A stretch of 32,538 nt of DNA from JBOFCS01 sp051646185. Its GTDB lineage: Bacteria; Actinomycetota; Actinomycetes; Mycobacteriales; Mycobacteriaceae. Under the pieces are notes generated by a model. That model saw only the letters and a program-made list of their open reading frames with translations. It was not told the DNA's origin and did not search any database. Position numbers and translations under genes: made by a program. The DNA is taken from positions 1 through 32,538 of the forward strand of contig JBOFCS010000101.1 of the NCBI GenBank assembly GCA_051646185.1, in the 5' to 3' direction. Numbering within the stretch: position 1 is the first letter of the stretch; the number at the start of each line of letters is the position of its first letter. Of the stretch, positions 6,801 through 17,100 are shown one piece after another.

Positions 6801-9800
6801 TTACTATCTACCGGACAATACAATTCCTGTGCTTCTGTCCTCGAATACGCAAGATGGACTAAAAATTGAAGCTTCCACCCTTTTGAAATATTTAGAAAGT
6901 AATGTGAACATTACTGTCTCACAAGTCGCGTCAATGATTTTTAGGACTAGGCTAAGTAGACAGTATCGCGTATTAGTTATGGCCGTAACTCGCCATCAGT
7001 TGATGGAAGCCCTAAGTGCGGTAGTGCGAGGGGAGAACCATGCTGTGGTAGTCAACGGGAGGGCTAGGCGACGAAAGGTGGGGTTTGTATTCCCTGGACA
7101 GGGCAGCCAAAGGCCAGGTATGGGTGATCTCTATTATCAGTTATCTCCGGCATATCGTTCAGAAATCGATGCTTGCACCCAGATTCATGAACTTCGATTT
7201 GGGGATAGTAAGCCATTTCATTACTTACTCGGGCATGAAGGCCAGTATGATGGCGCTTTAAGTGAAGTTCAGCCTGCGTTGATGTTTCATATGATCGCCT
7301 TGGCCGCTATGTGGAAAGCTGCAGGAGTAACTCCACACGCTACCATTGGGCATAGTCAAGGGGAACTTGCTGCCGCCGTGGTAGCAAAAGTGATGACGCG
7401 TCATGATGCTGTGCTCGCAGTTGCTCACCGTGCACGGTTAATCGAAAAGTATTCCCCACAAGGGTATTCGATGGCGATTCTTGGGATCGATCGTGATTCT
7501 TGCGAGAATTTATTGGCAAGAAGCTCAGGGTGGGCTGAGCTTTCGGTTATTAATTCTCCTCATATTATTGCAATATCGGGGGAACAAAATGCAATTATCG
7601 AGATTGTTGCATCAGCACAAGAGCGCGGTCAGTTTGCCAAGCAAATTGCTGTTTCCTACCCGGCGCATACATCGTTTGTTAGTTCGGTACGTGAGAAATT
7701 AGAAAATGCTCTTCATAATGAGATGAGTAGTTCTACTTTTTTGGAGAGCGATATCAATTGCTATGGTTCAACTCTCGGTGAACCAATGACAAGCAACTTT
7801 ACTCATGATCAGTATTGGTATTGGAATTTGAGAAATAGGGTCAGATTTGATAAGGCTATTGTTTCTGCTTCAGCTGAAATTGATACCTTTGTTGAAATCT
7901 GTGATCACCCAATTATGCAGCTAGCTATTCAAGATAATCTTTTAGCACTTTCACGAGATGACTGTGAAGTGATAAGTACTTCGGTGCGAACTGCAAAAGA
8001 TTTGAGTGAATTTACGCAGAATCTTGCAATTATGGCTGTGAGTGATAGCCATTTTCAATGGAGTTCATTAAAAATAACTAATTCTGAAGTGGAAAATCTG
8101 CCGCTGTTAGATTTCCCGCATACTTATTTAGATCAAAAAAGATGCTGGGCCCTGTTATCGCCCGATTATCGAGTTGAGATTGTTGATAAATTTGTTAAGC
8201 CAATTCGGTTAACTGAAGAATGGAAGTTCCTGTCCAGGAAAACCTTAAGTAAACCCCGCAAGTTTTATATAACTAATTTTGATCTAAGTTGCTCCGAATC
8301 AGATGATCAGCTAACGGGTGTCCCCAAAAAGTATGGTTGGAAAATGGTTGATCTGGTAGATGCAGATACGCTGGTAATAGCGCTTCAATCGGGAGGTGCA
8401 TCGGATCCGATTGTGGCAGTTGATGAGTTCGCAAAATTTGTCCAGTTTATTGAAAATCTTTTTCCGTTGAGACCGAATATACGGGAATGTTGGCTAGTGA
8501 CTTCTGGCGCAGAAATTGTACTTGATGCTGACACTCCGACGTTATCTCAGGGTGCAATAAGTGCTTTCTTCCGTTGTCTTGCTTTAGAGAATCTTGGTAT
8601 TAGATTCTGTCATCTAGATCTTCCGAAGGGCGAAAATTTTGGGCTAAGTCAAGACGTGATTGATGCTTTGCACACTGCTCAAGAACCCGTGCTTGCACTC
8701 AGGAATGGGAAACAATTTGCTAAGAGGCTGCACAAGCCTGTACCAGAGGTAAAAGTACATGTCGATCTGACTGAAGTGATCATTCTAGGTGGCACAGGTC
8801 ATGTCGGACTTGAGTTCTGTGAACAACTAGCTAAAGATGGCGCGGAACGTATAACTTTGGTGAGTAGAACTGGTGATTCGGCTAGAATAGCTTCCCGCAT
8901 AGATCAATTGCGTTCAACATATGAAACAATAATAAGGATTGTCGCCTGCGATATTTCTGATTTTTCTTCAGTAAAGAAGTTTGCTGAGTGCTTGAGCGAT
9001 AGCACAGTGACCCTACTTGTTCATGCCGCAGTGGATTATGTGTATGAGCAATCAGATCTAGTGTCAACAACACGTGCTGCCGCTGCAAAAATTATTGGGT
9101 TAAGCCATATTCTTGATTTGATAGAAATTGGTGATGAGTGCAGAATACTATTCTGCTCTTCTTTTGTAGCAACTTTGGGTGGCATAGGTCAGGGTATTTA
9201 TGCTGGTACAAATAGGATGCTTGATCTATTCGCTCGAGAGTTAAGTGCCCGTAGCTACTCTTGTAAATCTGTTCAATGGGGTTTGTGGGTTCTTCCTGCG
9301 CAGGTTGATGCCACTGTTGTAGCTCGCATTGAAGGTGCAGGATTGCTGGAAATGCCAGCACGCGAAGCAATAGATTTGGGTCTATATACCGGATCAAGTA
9401 ATTGCATAATTTTATCCGCAGATTTATCCAAAATGCAATCAGTAGTGGAACTTTCTGGACTTAGCCCAGTATTTTCACCAGTATTTGAGGCTGAATTACC
9501 AAGTCGTATCATTGATGTACAGCCAGCTTCCAACGAGTACACACCGGTTGCCGCTACAAACGGTGAAGAATTATTTCACGTGCTGAAAAAAGAGCTGAAT
9601 CATGTGATGGGTAAAAGCCCTAGTGATTCATTAGATACATCGATAGCGTTAGTTGCACTGGGGCTTGATTCATTACAAGCACTTGAATTACGTAAACGTG
9701 TTAAATCAACACTTCATCGAGATTTACCGGTAAATGCGATTTTAGGCGGTGCATCGTTTGATGATGTAGTTCAGCTTATATCTGAAAACAAAGGTAGCTA

Positions 9801-9801
9801 A
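6793..9801 (+). CDS. mbtD: Polyketide synthase AT-KR-ACP, MbtD-like
   Basis: About 1002 aa, nearly the length I recall for mycobacterial MbtD (1004). Acyltransferase, about residues 95-380: GFVFPGQGSQRPGMG, nucleophile Ser188 in GHSQGE, and specificity motif YPAH where malonyl loaders usually have HAFH and methylmalonyl loaders YASH, so the extender is uncertain. Ketoreductase, about 660-860: NADPH loop GGTGHVG at 666, CSSFVATLGG and YAGTN with Tyr and Asn. Acyl carrier, about 925-1000: GLDSLQ with Ser960. Together with the preceding free ketosynthase it makes one round of chain extension and reduction to a beta-hydroxyacyl unit. The open frame reaches back to 6700, but the ATG at 6793, with GAGG six bases upstream and an eight-base overlap with the ketosynthase, is the real start. 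Confidence 0.92.
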   Translation: MSDYYLPDNTIPVLLSSNTQDGLKIEASTLLKYLESNVNITVSQVASMIFRTRLSRQYRVLVMAVTRHQLMEALSAVVRGENHAVVVNGRARRRKVGFVFPGQGSQRPGMGDLYYQLSPAYRSEIDACTQIHELRFGDSKPFHYLLGHEGQYDGALSEVQPALMFHMIALAAMWKAAGVTPHATIGHSQGELAAAVVAKVMTRHDAVLAVAHRARLIEKYSPQGYSMAILGIDRDSCENLLARSSGWAELSVINSPHIIAISGEQNAIIEIVASAQERGQFAKQIAVSYPAHTSFVSSVREKLENALHNEMSSSTFLESDINCYGSTLGEPMTSNFTHDQYWYWNLRNRVRFDKAIVSASAEIDTFVEICDHPIMQLAIQDNLLALSRDDCEVISTSVRTAKDLSEFTQNLAIMAVSDSHFQWSSLKITNSEVENLPLLDFPHTYLDQKRCWALLSPDYRVEIVDKFVKPIRLTEEWKFLSRKTLSKPRKFYITNFDLSCSESDDQLTGVPKKYGWKMVDLVDADTLVIALQSGGASDPIVAVDEFAKFVQFIENLFPLRPNIRECWLVTSGAEIVLDADTPTLSQGAISAFFRCLALENLGIRFCHLDLPKGENFGLSQDVIDALHTAQEPVLALRNGKQFAKRLHKPVPEVKVHVDLTEVIILGGTGHVGLEFCEQLAKDGAERITLVSRTGDSARIASRIDQLRSTYETIIRIVACDISDFSSVKKFAECLSDSTVTLLVHAAVDYVYEQSDLVSTTRAAAAKIIGLSHILDLIEIGDECRILFCSSFVATLGGIGQGIYAGTNRMLDLFARELSARSYSCKSVQWGLWVLPAQVDATVVARIEGAGLLEMPAREAIDLGLYTGSSNCIILSADLSKMQSVVELSGLSPVFSPVFEAELPSRIIDVQPASNEYTPVAATNGEELFHVLKKELNHVMGKSPSDSLDTSIALVALGLDSLQALELRKRVKSTLHRDLPVNAILGGASFDDVVQLISENKGS

Positions 9802-9802
9802 T

Positions 9803-12800
9803 ATGTCTGAAATAGAAGATGTGCTTGCCTTAAGTCCGCTGCAGGAAGGATTATTTTCCTTAGCACGATTCGCCGGAGAAAACGATCTTTATAACATGCA
9901 GTTTGTTATTGAAGTTGGAGGTCCGGTAGATGTTTCTAGACTACGTGCATCTGTTGAGTTGATTTTTAAGCGCCATGCAAATTTACGAGCTACTTTCTGG
10001 GACGAAAATTTACCAAGGGCAGTGCAGATCATACCCACAGAAGCGCCACTTCCTTGGCGGGAAGAGATAGTATCAGATAATAGTTTTGATTCTTTAGTTC
10101 AAGCTGAAGCACGCAGATCTTTTGATTTTAATGATAGTCCACTGCTGCGGATACTTTTTGCTACCCTGCCAGATCAGTCGCATCGTATGGTTGTAACCGC
10201 GCATCATATTCTGATGGATGGTTGGTCTTTGGGGGTATTTTTTCGAGAGTTATTTGCAATCTATGATGAAGGTGGGCACGATAATTTGCCTTTACCCAGG
10301 CCATATCGCGATTTTATTGGCTGGCTTAATGATCAGGATAACAATCTAGCCATTAAATCCTGGGAAGAATATTTAGGCAATGTTACTCCATTGATTCTGG
10401 CTGAGCGTCAGGAAACTGTTGTACCTATCCCGGTTACTACAAAATTTTCCCTCAATAGCCAAGAGACCGAAAAGCTAGTTCTGTGGGCTAAAAGCAATGG
10501 ACTTACTCTTAATACGGTAGTTCAATTTTTATGGGCAGTGCTATTGGGGAGAATAACTGACCGTGACGATATCTTATTTGGTACTACTATCTCTGGTAGA
10601 CCTGAAGACATAAATGGCATTGAGTCGATGATCGGACTCTTTATAAATACGATTCCAGTAAGAATAAGATTCAATGATTTGAGCATCGTTGAGCAATGTC
10701 GTGATGTGCAGAAATCTTGTGCTCCAATGCGTGACATCGGGTACTTGAGTCTATCGTCGATCCAGCGAAATATGCGCAGCGGAGAATTGTTTGATACGCT
10801 TTTTGTTTTTGAAAATTCCCCTGTTTCTGATGTTTTAGCTAAATCTTATACAAAAGATGGAACCTGGTTTCGCCCCATTGCTTCGGAAAGCTTAACCCAC
10901 TATCCTCTTGCTGTTGTATCTTATTTACTTGACAATAAACTCTGGATAGTTCTTGAAGAAGTAACAGATATTCTACCTAAAGCGGAGTTCGGTGAAAGAC
11001 TGCTTTCCTTGCTCAGACAATTGCCAGAAGTTGGTAATAAAACAATATCCTCCTTAGAGTTATTATTTTCTGATGAATTAGGTCAAACTCCTCAAACTCC
11101 AGGGGAAAATCTAACTGTGCCTGAGCTTTTTGCGCTTCAAGTGCGCGAAACACCTGATTCATTGGCCTTAACAACTTCTCAAAAAAGTTTTACATATAAA
11201 CAATTAGCTCAAGAGGTTGGTGGCTTAGCCAAATTTTTTATTGAACAAAAAATTCTACCCGAAGATGTTATTGCCTTATTGATTCCTAGATCTGAACTGT
11301 CTGTTATCGCGATTCTTGCAGCACTTTCAGTTGGTGCAGCCTATGTTCCAATAGATCCTACTCTTCCTCAGACAAGAATCGATTCCATTCTTCAGCAAGT
11401 TAATCCCCGACTTATTTTTTCACAACGGAAAGAAGTACCTAATAGCGATTTGCCAACAGTTCAAGCAAAGCACGATCAATCGGCGTATATAATTTTCACC
11501 TCCGGCTCGACTGGCGAACCAAAGGGGGTTATCGGAACTCATGGTGCTTTAGCAAGTTACTTTGCAGATCATAAAGCACGAGTCTACGAACCTGCAGTGG
11601 CTAAAATGAATCGTAAACTACGGATTGCGCATGCGTGGTCGATGAGTTTTGATGCATCTTGGCAGCCATTGCTGGGTCTTCTTGACGGGCATCATGTGCA
11701 CTTATTAGACACCGAACAAGTACTGGATGGCAGCGAGATGGTCACCGAACTTGTTGAACGTGATATTGACATGATTGACACCACTCCTTCGATGTTTATA
11801 CAGCTAAGGCAACTGGGCTTGCTAGAGACAAATTTGTCAGTCCTGGCCCTAGGTGGAGAGTCAATTAGTTCAACATTATGGGAAGACCTTGCTTCATTGA
11901 CAAGCATTGCGGTGTATAACTGTTATGGCCCCACAGAGGCTACTGTTGAAGCCTTTGTCTCTTTGATTAGTGGCGAACTAGGGCCAAATATAGGGCTACC
12001 AGTTGATTCTATGGTAGGAAATATTTTTGATTCACATTTGAATCTGGTGCCAAATGGTGTTGTGGGTGAACTTTACTTATCAGGGAATCAGCTTACCCGC
12101 GGGTATATCCGCCAGTATGCACTTACCTGCGAACGTTTTGTTGCTAACCCTTTCTGCGTGGGGGAGCGAATGTACCGTACTGGTGATCTGGTGCGTAGGT
12201 TGCCTTCGGGTTCGCTTCAGTATGTAGGTCGAGCCGACAGTCAATACAAAATTCGAGGTTATCGTGTTGAAGTCGGCGAAATTGAATCAATACTGTTGAC
12301 AGTTAGCGGAGTTCGGTCCGTGGTTGTGACTGTTGTAGAAAGGAAAAATGGCCCAACGTTAGTGGCGTTTATCATCGGTATTTTGCCAACGCGGGAACAC
12401 TTAGCAGAATTTCTTCCACGCTATATGATTCCCGCTCATCTGGTCTCAGTTAATAACTTTCCGATTACCAGGAATGGAAAACTAGATGTTACAAGCTTAA
12501 TTGACCTTTTTGATCAAGAAATGCAGGAGAGCGAAAATTATCAGTATCCTACCACGAAGACCGAACAGATACTTTGCGAGGAGATTGCTTTAGCTACTGG
12601 AAGCATTGCACCGGAGCTTGATAGTGATCTATCGAAAATTGGTATTGACAGTATTAGTGCAATTTCATTGAGTAATATGTTACGGAAGAAAGATTTACCT
12701 ATTTCTCCGCGTATGATCATGTTGTCGAGCACTATCCGTGAGCTTGCTGCTGAAATTGATGCAAAGAATACTAGCGAATGTAAAGAAAATGAATATGTCT

Positions 12801-14113
12801 ACGGTGAAATTGGTGATGTACCAATAGTAAAATGGATGCATGAATACGGAGCATGGCGCCGATTATCACTGAATATGTTACTAACAGTGCCAAGTGGGGT
12901 TGATCATTCGGCATTGACAGCAGCACTGCAGATTTTGTTAGATACCCACGATATGTTGAGGTCTCAATTTGTTGAGAGTGATATCGGTTGCGGTCTGATT
13001 ACTAGGGAGCCTGGTTCAATTTCAGCCAAAGAGATTCTTTCGTTTTCTTCCTCATTGAGTAATCTGCGAATTAAATCCCTTGAAGCAGTTGATAGTTTAA
13101 ACCCAACTTCAGGGGATATGCTTCGTGCTGTTTATTTCGACGACTCTCGAACCCTATTTTTATGTGTCCATCACTTAGTGATTGATCCTGTATCTTGGCA
13201 TATAATTATTGCAGATTTACGACATATTACTAGTGGATCGGTTGCGCTGAATTTACTTCGTGAGACTACTAGCTATCGACGTTGGGCTGCACTAACTCGC
13301 GAACGAGCTATGAGCGCTGAAGTCTCTAACCAAAAAGGGTATTGGATTGATCAGGTTACTGGGCCTGATTCTGAACTTGGGTCGCGCTTGCCTGATCCAA
13401 GAATTGATAAGTGGGGATCGTATCGAGTTGCCTATGCGCCAACCTCAGTAGTGGCTACTTCGGAGATTCTCTCCAAAGTAAGTAAAGACTTTGGGATGAG
13501 AGAATTCCTCCTGTCTGTCCTTACTCATATGATTTCGCACTGGCGTATGGAGCGTGGACAAGATTCAATCGAAGGTGCGTATGTAGCTATCGAAGGCCAT
13601 GGGAGAGAAGACGAATTTCTGGGATCAGCCGTGGATACTAGTCAAACAGTTGGCTGGTTTACCAGTATATTTCCGATCCGCCTCGGCAGGGGTTGTGATA
13701 CAACTTTGCCACAGTTAGCGATCAAAGCAGTTGTTGATAGTATGAATAAAATTCCTTGTAAAGGAATAGATTACGCTGCACTCCGCTACCTTAATCAGAC
13801 TCCGGGGCTTGTTTCCGCTGCTGACCCTCAAGTATTATTTGATTATTTAGGAAGATTTGATCTTGCTTCCGGGATTGATGATTGGTCGCCAATCATGAAT
13901 ACTAAATTATTGCAAGAACTTCCGTTTATTTCTGAGCCGGATTTTTCTTTGCGGTTTGGCCTTGACATCATTGCTGCTATCTATCCGACTGAATCTGGAC
14001 CCCAATTAGTCACATTACTTCGTTGGAGTGAAGAAATTTTTAATTCCACTGAGGTAGAACGCCTTACTGAACTTTGGCATAGTTCTATTTCTGCTCTGTC
14101 CAACTGCTTTTAA
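9803..14113 (+). CDS. mbtF: NRPS C-A-PCP-E, MbtF-like terminal hydroxylysine module
   Basis: 1436 aa, similar to mycobacterial MbtF. Condensation domain: LSPLQEGLFSL at the start and HHILMDG with His135 and Asp139. Adenylation domain: FTSGSTGEPKG from 566, YGPTEAT, YRTGDLV, and KIRGYRVEVGEIE. Carrier: IGIDSIS with Ser950. The final 400 residues are an epimerisation-type domain with HHLVIDPVSW (His1124, Asp1128), EGHGRE from 1264, TVGWFTS and FDYLGRF. By eye the adenylation pocket reads D-A-Q-D-A-G-C-V-E; the two acidic residues fit a basic substrate such as lysine or N6-hydroxylysine. In mycobactin this module adds the last hydroxylysine, which is cyclised to the caprolactam. The usual Gly after the HHxxxD aspartate is Pro in the E domain. 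Stop and ATG spacings join it to MbtD (1 base) and MbtE (10 bases). Confidence 0.88.
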   Translation: MSEIEDVLALSPLQEGLFSLARFAGENDLYNMQFVIEVGGPVDVSRLRASVELIFKRHANLRATFWDENLPRAVQIIPTEAPLPWREEIVSDNSFDSLVQAEARRSFDFNDSPLLRILFATLPDQSHRMVVTAHHILMDGWSLGVFFRELFAIYDEGGHDNLPLPRPYRDFIGWLNDQDNNLAIKSWEEYLGNVTPLILAERQETVVPIPVTTKFSLNSQETEKLVLWAKSNGLTLNTVVQFLWAVLLGRITDRDDILFGTTISGRPEDINGIESMIGLFINTIPVRIRFNDLSIVEQCRDVQKSCAPMRDIGYLSLSSIQRNMRSGELFDTLFVFENSPVSDVLAKSYTKDGTWFRPIASESLTHYPLAVVSYLLDNKLWIVLEEVTDILPKAEFGERLLSLLRQLPEVGNKTISSLELLFSDELGQTPQTPGENLTVPELFALQVRETPDSLALTTSQKSFTYKQLAQEVGGLAKFFIEQKILPEDVIALLIPRSELSVIAILAALSVGAAYVPIDPTLPQTRIDSILQQVNPRLIFSQRKEVPNSDLPTVQAKHDQSAYIIFTSGSTGEPKGVIGTHGALASYFADHKARVYEPAVAKMNRKLRIAHAWSMSFDASWQPLLGLLDGHHVHLLDTEQVLDGSEMVTELVERDIDMIDTTPSMFIQLRQLGLLETNLSVLALGGESISSTLWEDLASLTSIAVYNCYGPTEATVEAFVSLISGELGPNIGLPVDSMVGNIFDSHLNLVPNGVVGELYLSGNQLTRGYIRQYALTCERFVANPFCVGERMYRTGDLVRRLPSGSLQYVGRADSQYKIRGYRVEVGEIESILLTVSGVRSVVVTVVERKNGPTLVAFIIGILPTREHLAEFLPRYMIPAHLVSVNNFPITRNGKLDVTSLIDLFDQEMQESENYQYPTTKTEQILCEEIALATGSIAPELDSDLSKIGIDSISAISLSNMLRKKDLPISPRMIMLSSTIRELAAEIDAKNTSECKENEYVYGEIGDVPIVKWMHEYGAWRRLSLNMLLTVPSGVDHSALTAALQILLDTHDMLRSQFVESDIGCGLITREPGSISAKEILSFSSSLSNLRIKSLEAVDSLNPTSGDMLRAVYFDDSRTLFLCVHHLVIDPVSWHIIIADLRHITSGSVALNLLRETTSYRRWAALTRERAMSAEVSNQKGYWIDQVTGPDSELGSRLPDPRIDKWGSYRVAYAPTSVVATSEILSKVSKDFGMREFLLSVLTHMISHWRMERGQDSIEGAYVAIEGHGREDEFLGSAVDTSQTVGWFTSIFPIRLGRGCDTTLPQLAIKAVVDSMNKIPCKGIDYAALRYLNQTPGLVSAADPQVLFDYLGRFDLASGIDDWSPIMNTKLLQELPFISEPDFSLRFGLDIIAAIYPTESGPQLVTLLRWSEEIFNSTEVERLTELWHSSISALSNCF

Positions 14114-14123
14114 GGATGTAAAA

Positions 14124-17100
14124 ATGAATAATTCCCTTGACCTTAGTATGATTGAACAGCGCAAGCAATTGATGCAACAGCTTTTGCGTGAAAAAGGATT
14201 AGCATCTACGGATCGATCTGATGCCATAGCATTATTAGCGAAAGAGCGAAAGCTAGATGAACCACAGCAGCTTTCAGGAGCGCAACGTCGACTATGGTTT
14301 GTGCAGACTCTTGATCCTGCAGATACAACGCTGAATATATGCACTAGTTACCGAATCAGAGGTAACCTGAGTAGTATTGATTTGCAGAAAGCATTCACCG
14401 ATTTTTTCATGCGTCATGAAATACTAAGATCTACCTATCACGTAGGTGAAGATGGTGAGCCGGTTCAGGTTGTTGCAGAAAAGGCTTTGATTCCTTGGCG
14501 AGAAGAAAATCTTACTGCACTTAAAGAGCAAGATGCTGAGCGTAGAATCCAGGTGTTAATTCGACGAGAATTTTCGCAGGCATTTAACTTATCAGTTGAT
14601 CTGCCCATACGAATATTGCTTATACAGCTATCTCCTGAGGAACATATCCTTGTCTTAGTCATTCATCATATTGCCTGGGATGAAGAATCCTGGCCAATCT
14701 TTTTTGCTGAGATCAGTGCGTTATATTCTGGTCAACCTAGAAATCAAAAAGTTGTCCAGTATGTGGATGTCATTAACAATAAAGAATCATCCTCAGATGA
14801 GGTGGACCTTGCCTACTGGCGAAATGAACTGACCCCTTTGCCTAATCGGCTTGATTTGTTTGGGGCGGGTAAGAGTGACTCCACACTAGCCGAGTCTTGT
14901 CGGCAGGCATTGCCAGGCGAACTAGTACATAAAGCTACTAGCTTTGCCCGCGAACAAGGAACTACTTCCTTTGTAGTACTGCTTACTGCCTTTAATTTAT
15001 TGCTAAAAAAATATGCAAATACATCTGATTTTTTGGTATCAACTCCAGTTGTCACTAGAAGTATTGACCAAGAAAATGTTATCGGCTATTTTGGCAATAC
15101 TGTTATTCTTCGGTCAAGTATACTGAACAATAAAAATTTTTCTGAACAGGTGAAAAGTACTCATCATATATGGTCAAAAGCTATTGAACATCAAAATATT
15201 GGTATAGACAAAGTAATTCGATCAGTAAACCCGGAGCGGGAGTCTGGACGTGATGGCCTATCAGGTCTGGTTTCGGTTAGTTTTAGTGCTCGGCAAAGTA
15301 GTCTGGGATTTAGGCTACCGGAATTAACTGTCGAAGAGCTTAACTTTAGCGCTTTGTCCGCCCAAGAACCTTTGGGGCTAATGATAATTTTTAATACACA
15401 GTCTGGCTATGTTGAAGTTGAAGCAACCTATCAGACTGATGTCTTATCTGAAGGTTTGGTGCAACAATTTCTTTATCACTACTTGACAATTCTTACTCTT
15501 CTTTTGGAAAATCCTGCACAGGATACTTTTGCGATTGATCTCTTGAGTGGGGGAGAGAAAAGTAAGATTCTTACGGTATCGCATGGCCAGATTATTGCTG
15601 AAACTGCAACGACTTTAGTTAATATGTTCGAGCGGCAGTGTTTAGAAACTCCTGATCATCTTGCAATTGTTTCTGACCAGATTTCCTTGAGTTATCAACA
15701 GTTAAATAAGCGTATAAATAAATTGGCTCATTGGATGATGAGTAAGAACGTGGGCCTTGAGGATGTTGTTGCATTGTTGATGCCGACATCAGCCGAATTT
15801 GTTATTGCTGCTATTGCTGTTATGAAGGCAGGCGGGGCATATCTTCCTGTCGACCCTGCGTATCCAGCAGAACGAATCGAATACCTTCTTACCGATGCCA
15901 AACCATGTCTCACACTAAGCTTTGAGAAATTTTTTGCAATTGAAAGCAATGCAGCAGAATTCTCGGATAGTGACCCCAAAGTAGCAGTGCTGCCTGCTAA
16001 TCTTGCCTACATTATTTACACCTCAGGTTCGACGGGGAAACCAAAAGGCGTTCCAGTTCCTCATATTGCTATATCAAGTCATATTTCTGGGTTTAACTCA
16101 GAATGGGATATTGCCGAAAATGACCGGGTTTTGTTATCAACCTCAGTAAGTTTCGATGCGTCATTATTAGATATTTTTGTTACCCTGACCCAGGGTGCCA
16201 GAGTTGTGATTCCAAAACCTAATGCTTATAAAGATATTTCATATGTTGCAGATTTCATTACTCGCCACGGAGTAACTGTGCTCCATATGGTTCCATCAAT
16301 GCTAGCAACCTTCCTTATGCTTCCAGAAGCTAATCAGTGGCGGGATTTACGGCATGTACCAGTGGGTGGGGAAGCTCTCGCTGGAGAAGTTGCAGATCGT
16401 TTTTATGCACGGTTTGATGCTGAGCTGAGAAATCATTATGGTCCGACTGAAGCCGTGGTTTCATCAACGCATATGGTTATTGATCGTCCGATGGGCACTC
16501 AAATTGTGCCCATCGGTAAACCGAATCAAAATGTATATCTGTATCTATTGGATTCGGCCTTGCAGTTAGTGCCAACAGGAGTGATCGGTGAGATTTATCT
16601 GGGTGGGGAGCAGTTGGCTCGCGGCTATCTACACCGTCCTGCCCTGAGTTCAGAGCGTTTTATTGCCGATCCTTTCTGTTCCGCTGGAAGATTGTATCGA
16701 ACTGGTGATCTAGCTCGAAGAAATATTCTTGGAGAAATAGAGTTTGTGGGTCGTTCAGACGAACAGGTAAAAATTCGGGGATACCGAATTGAACTTGGAG
16801 AGATTGAATCGGTGGTACACCAACATCCAGAAGTACAGCATTGTGTAGTTGTGGTTGAGCAAGATCCTGTTCTAGGTCCAGTTCTTGCCGCTTATGTTGT
16901 CCCCCAGAATTCTTCTCTTGATCTTGTGGCATTGCGTGCTTATTTAAGTCAGTATCTTCCTGATTACATGGTCCCTAAAGCTTTCGGGATTATTGAGCAA
17001 ATACCATTGACTACACACGGTAAGCTTGACAAAAGAGCCTTGCCGCAGCCCGTTGCTATAGAAGCAAGGGAATATCGGGAACCAGGCACTGCTACCGAAG

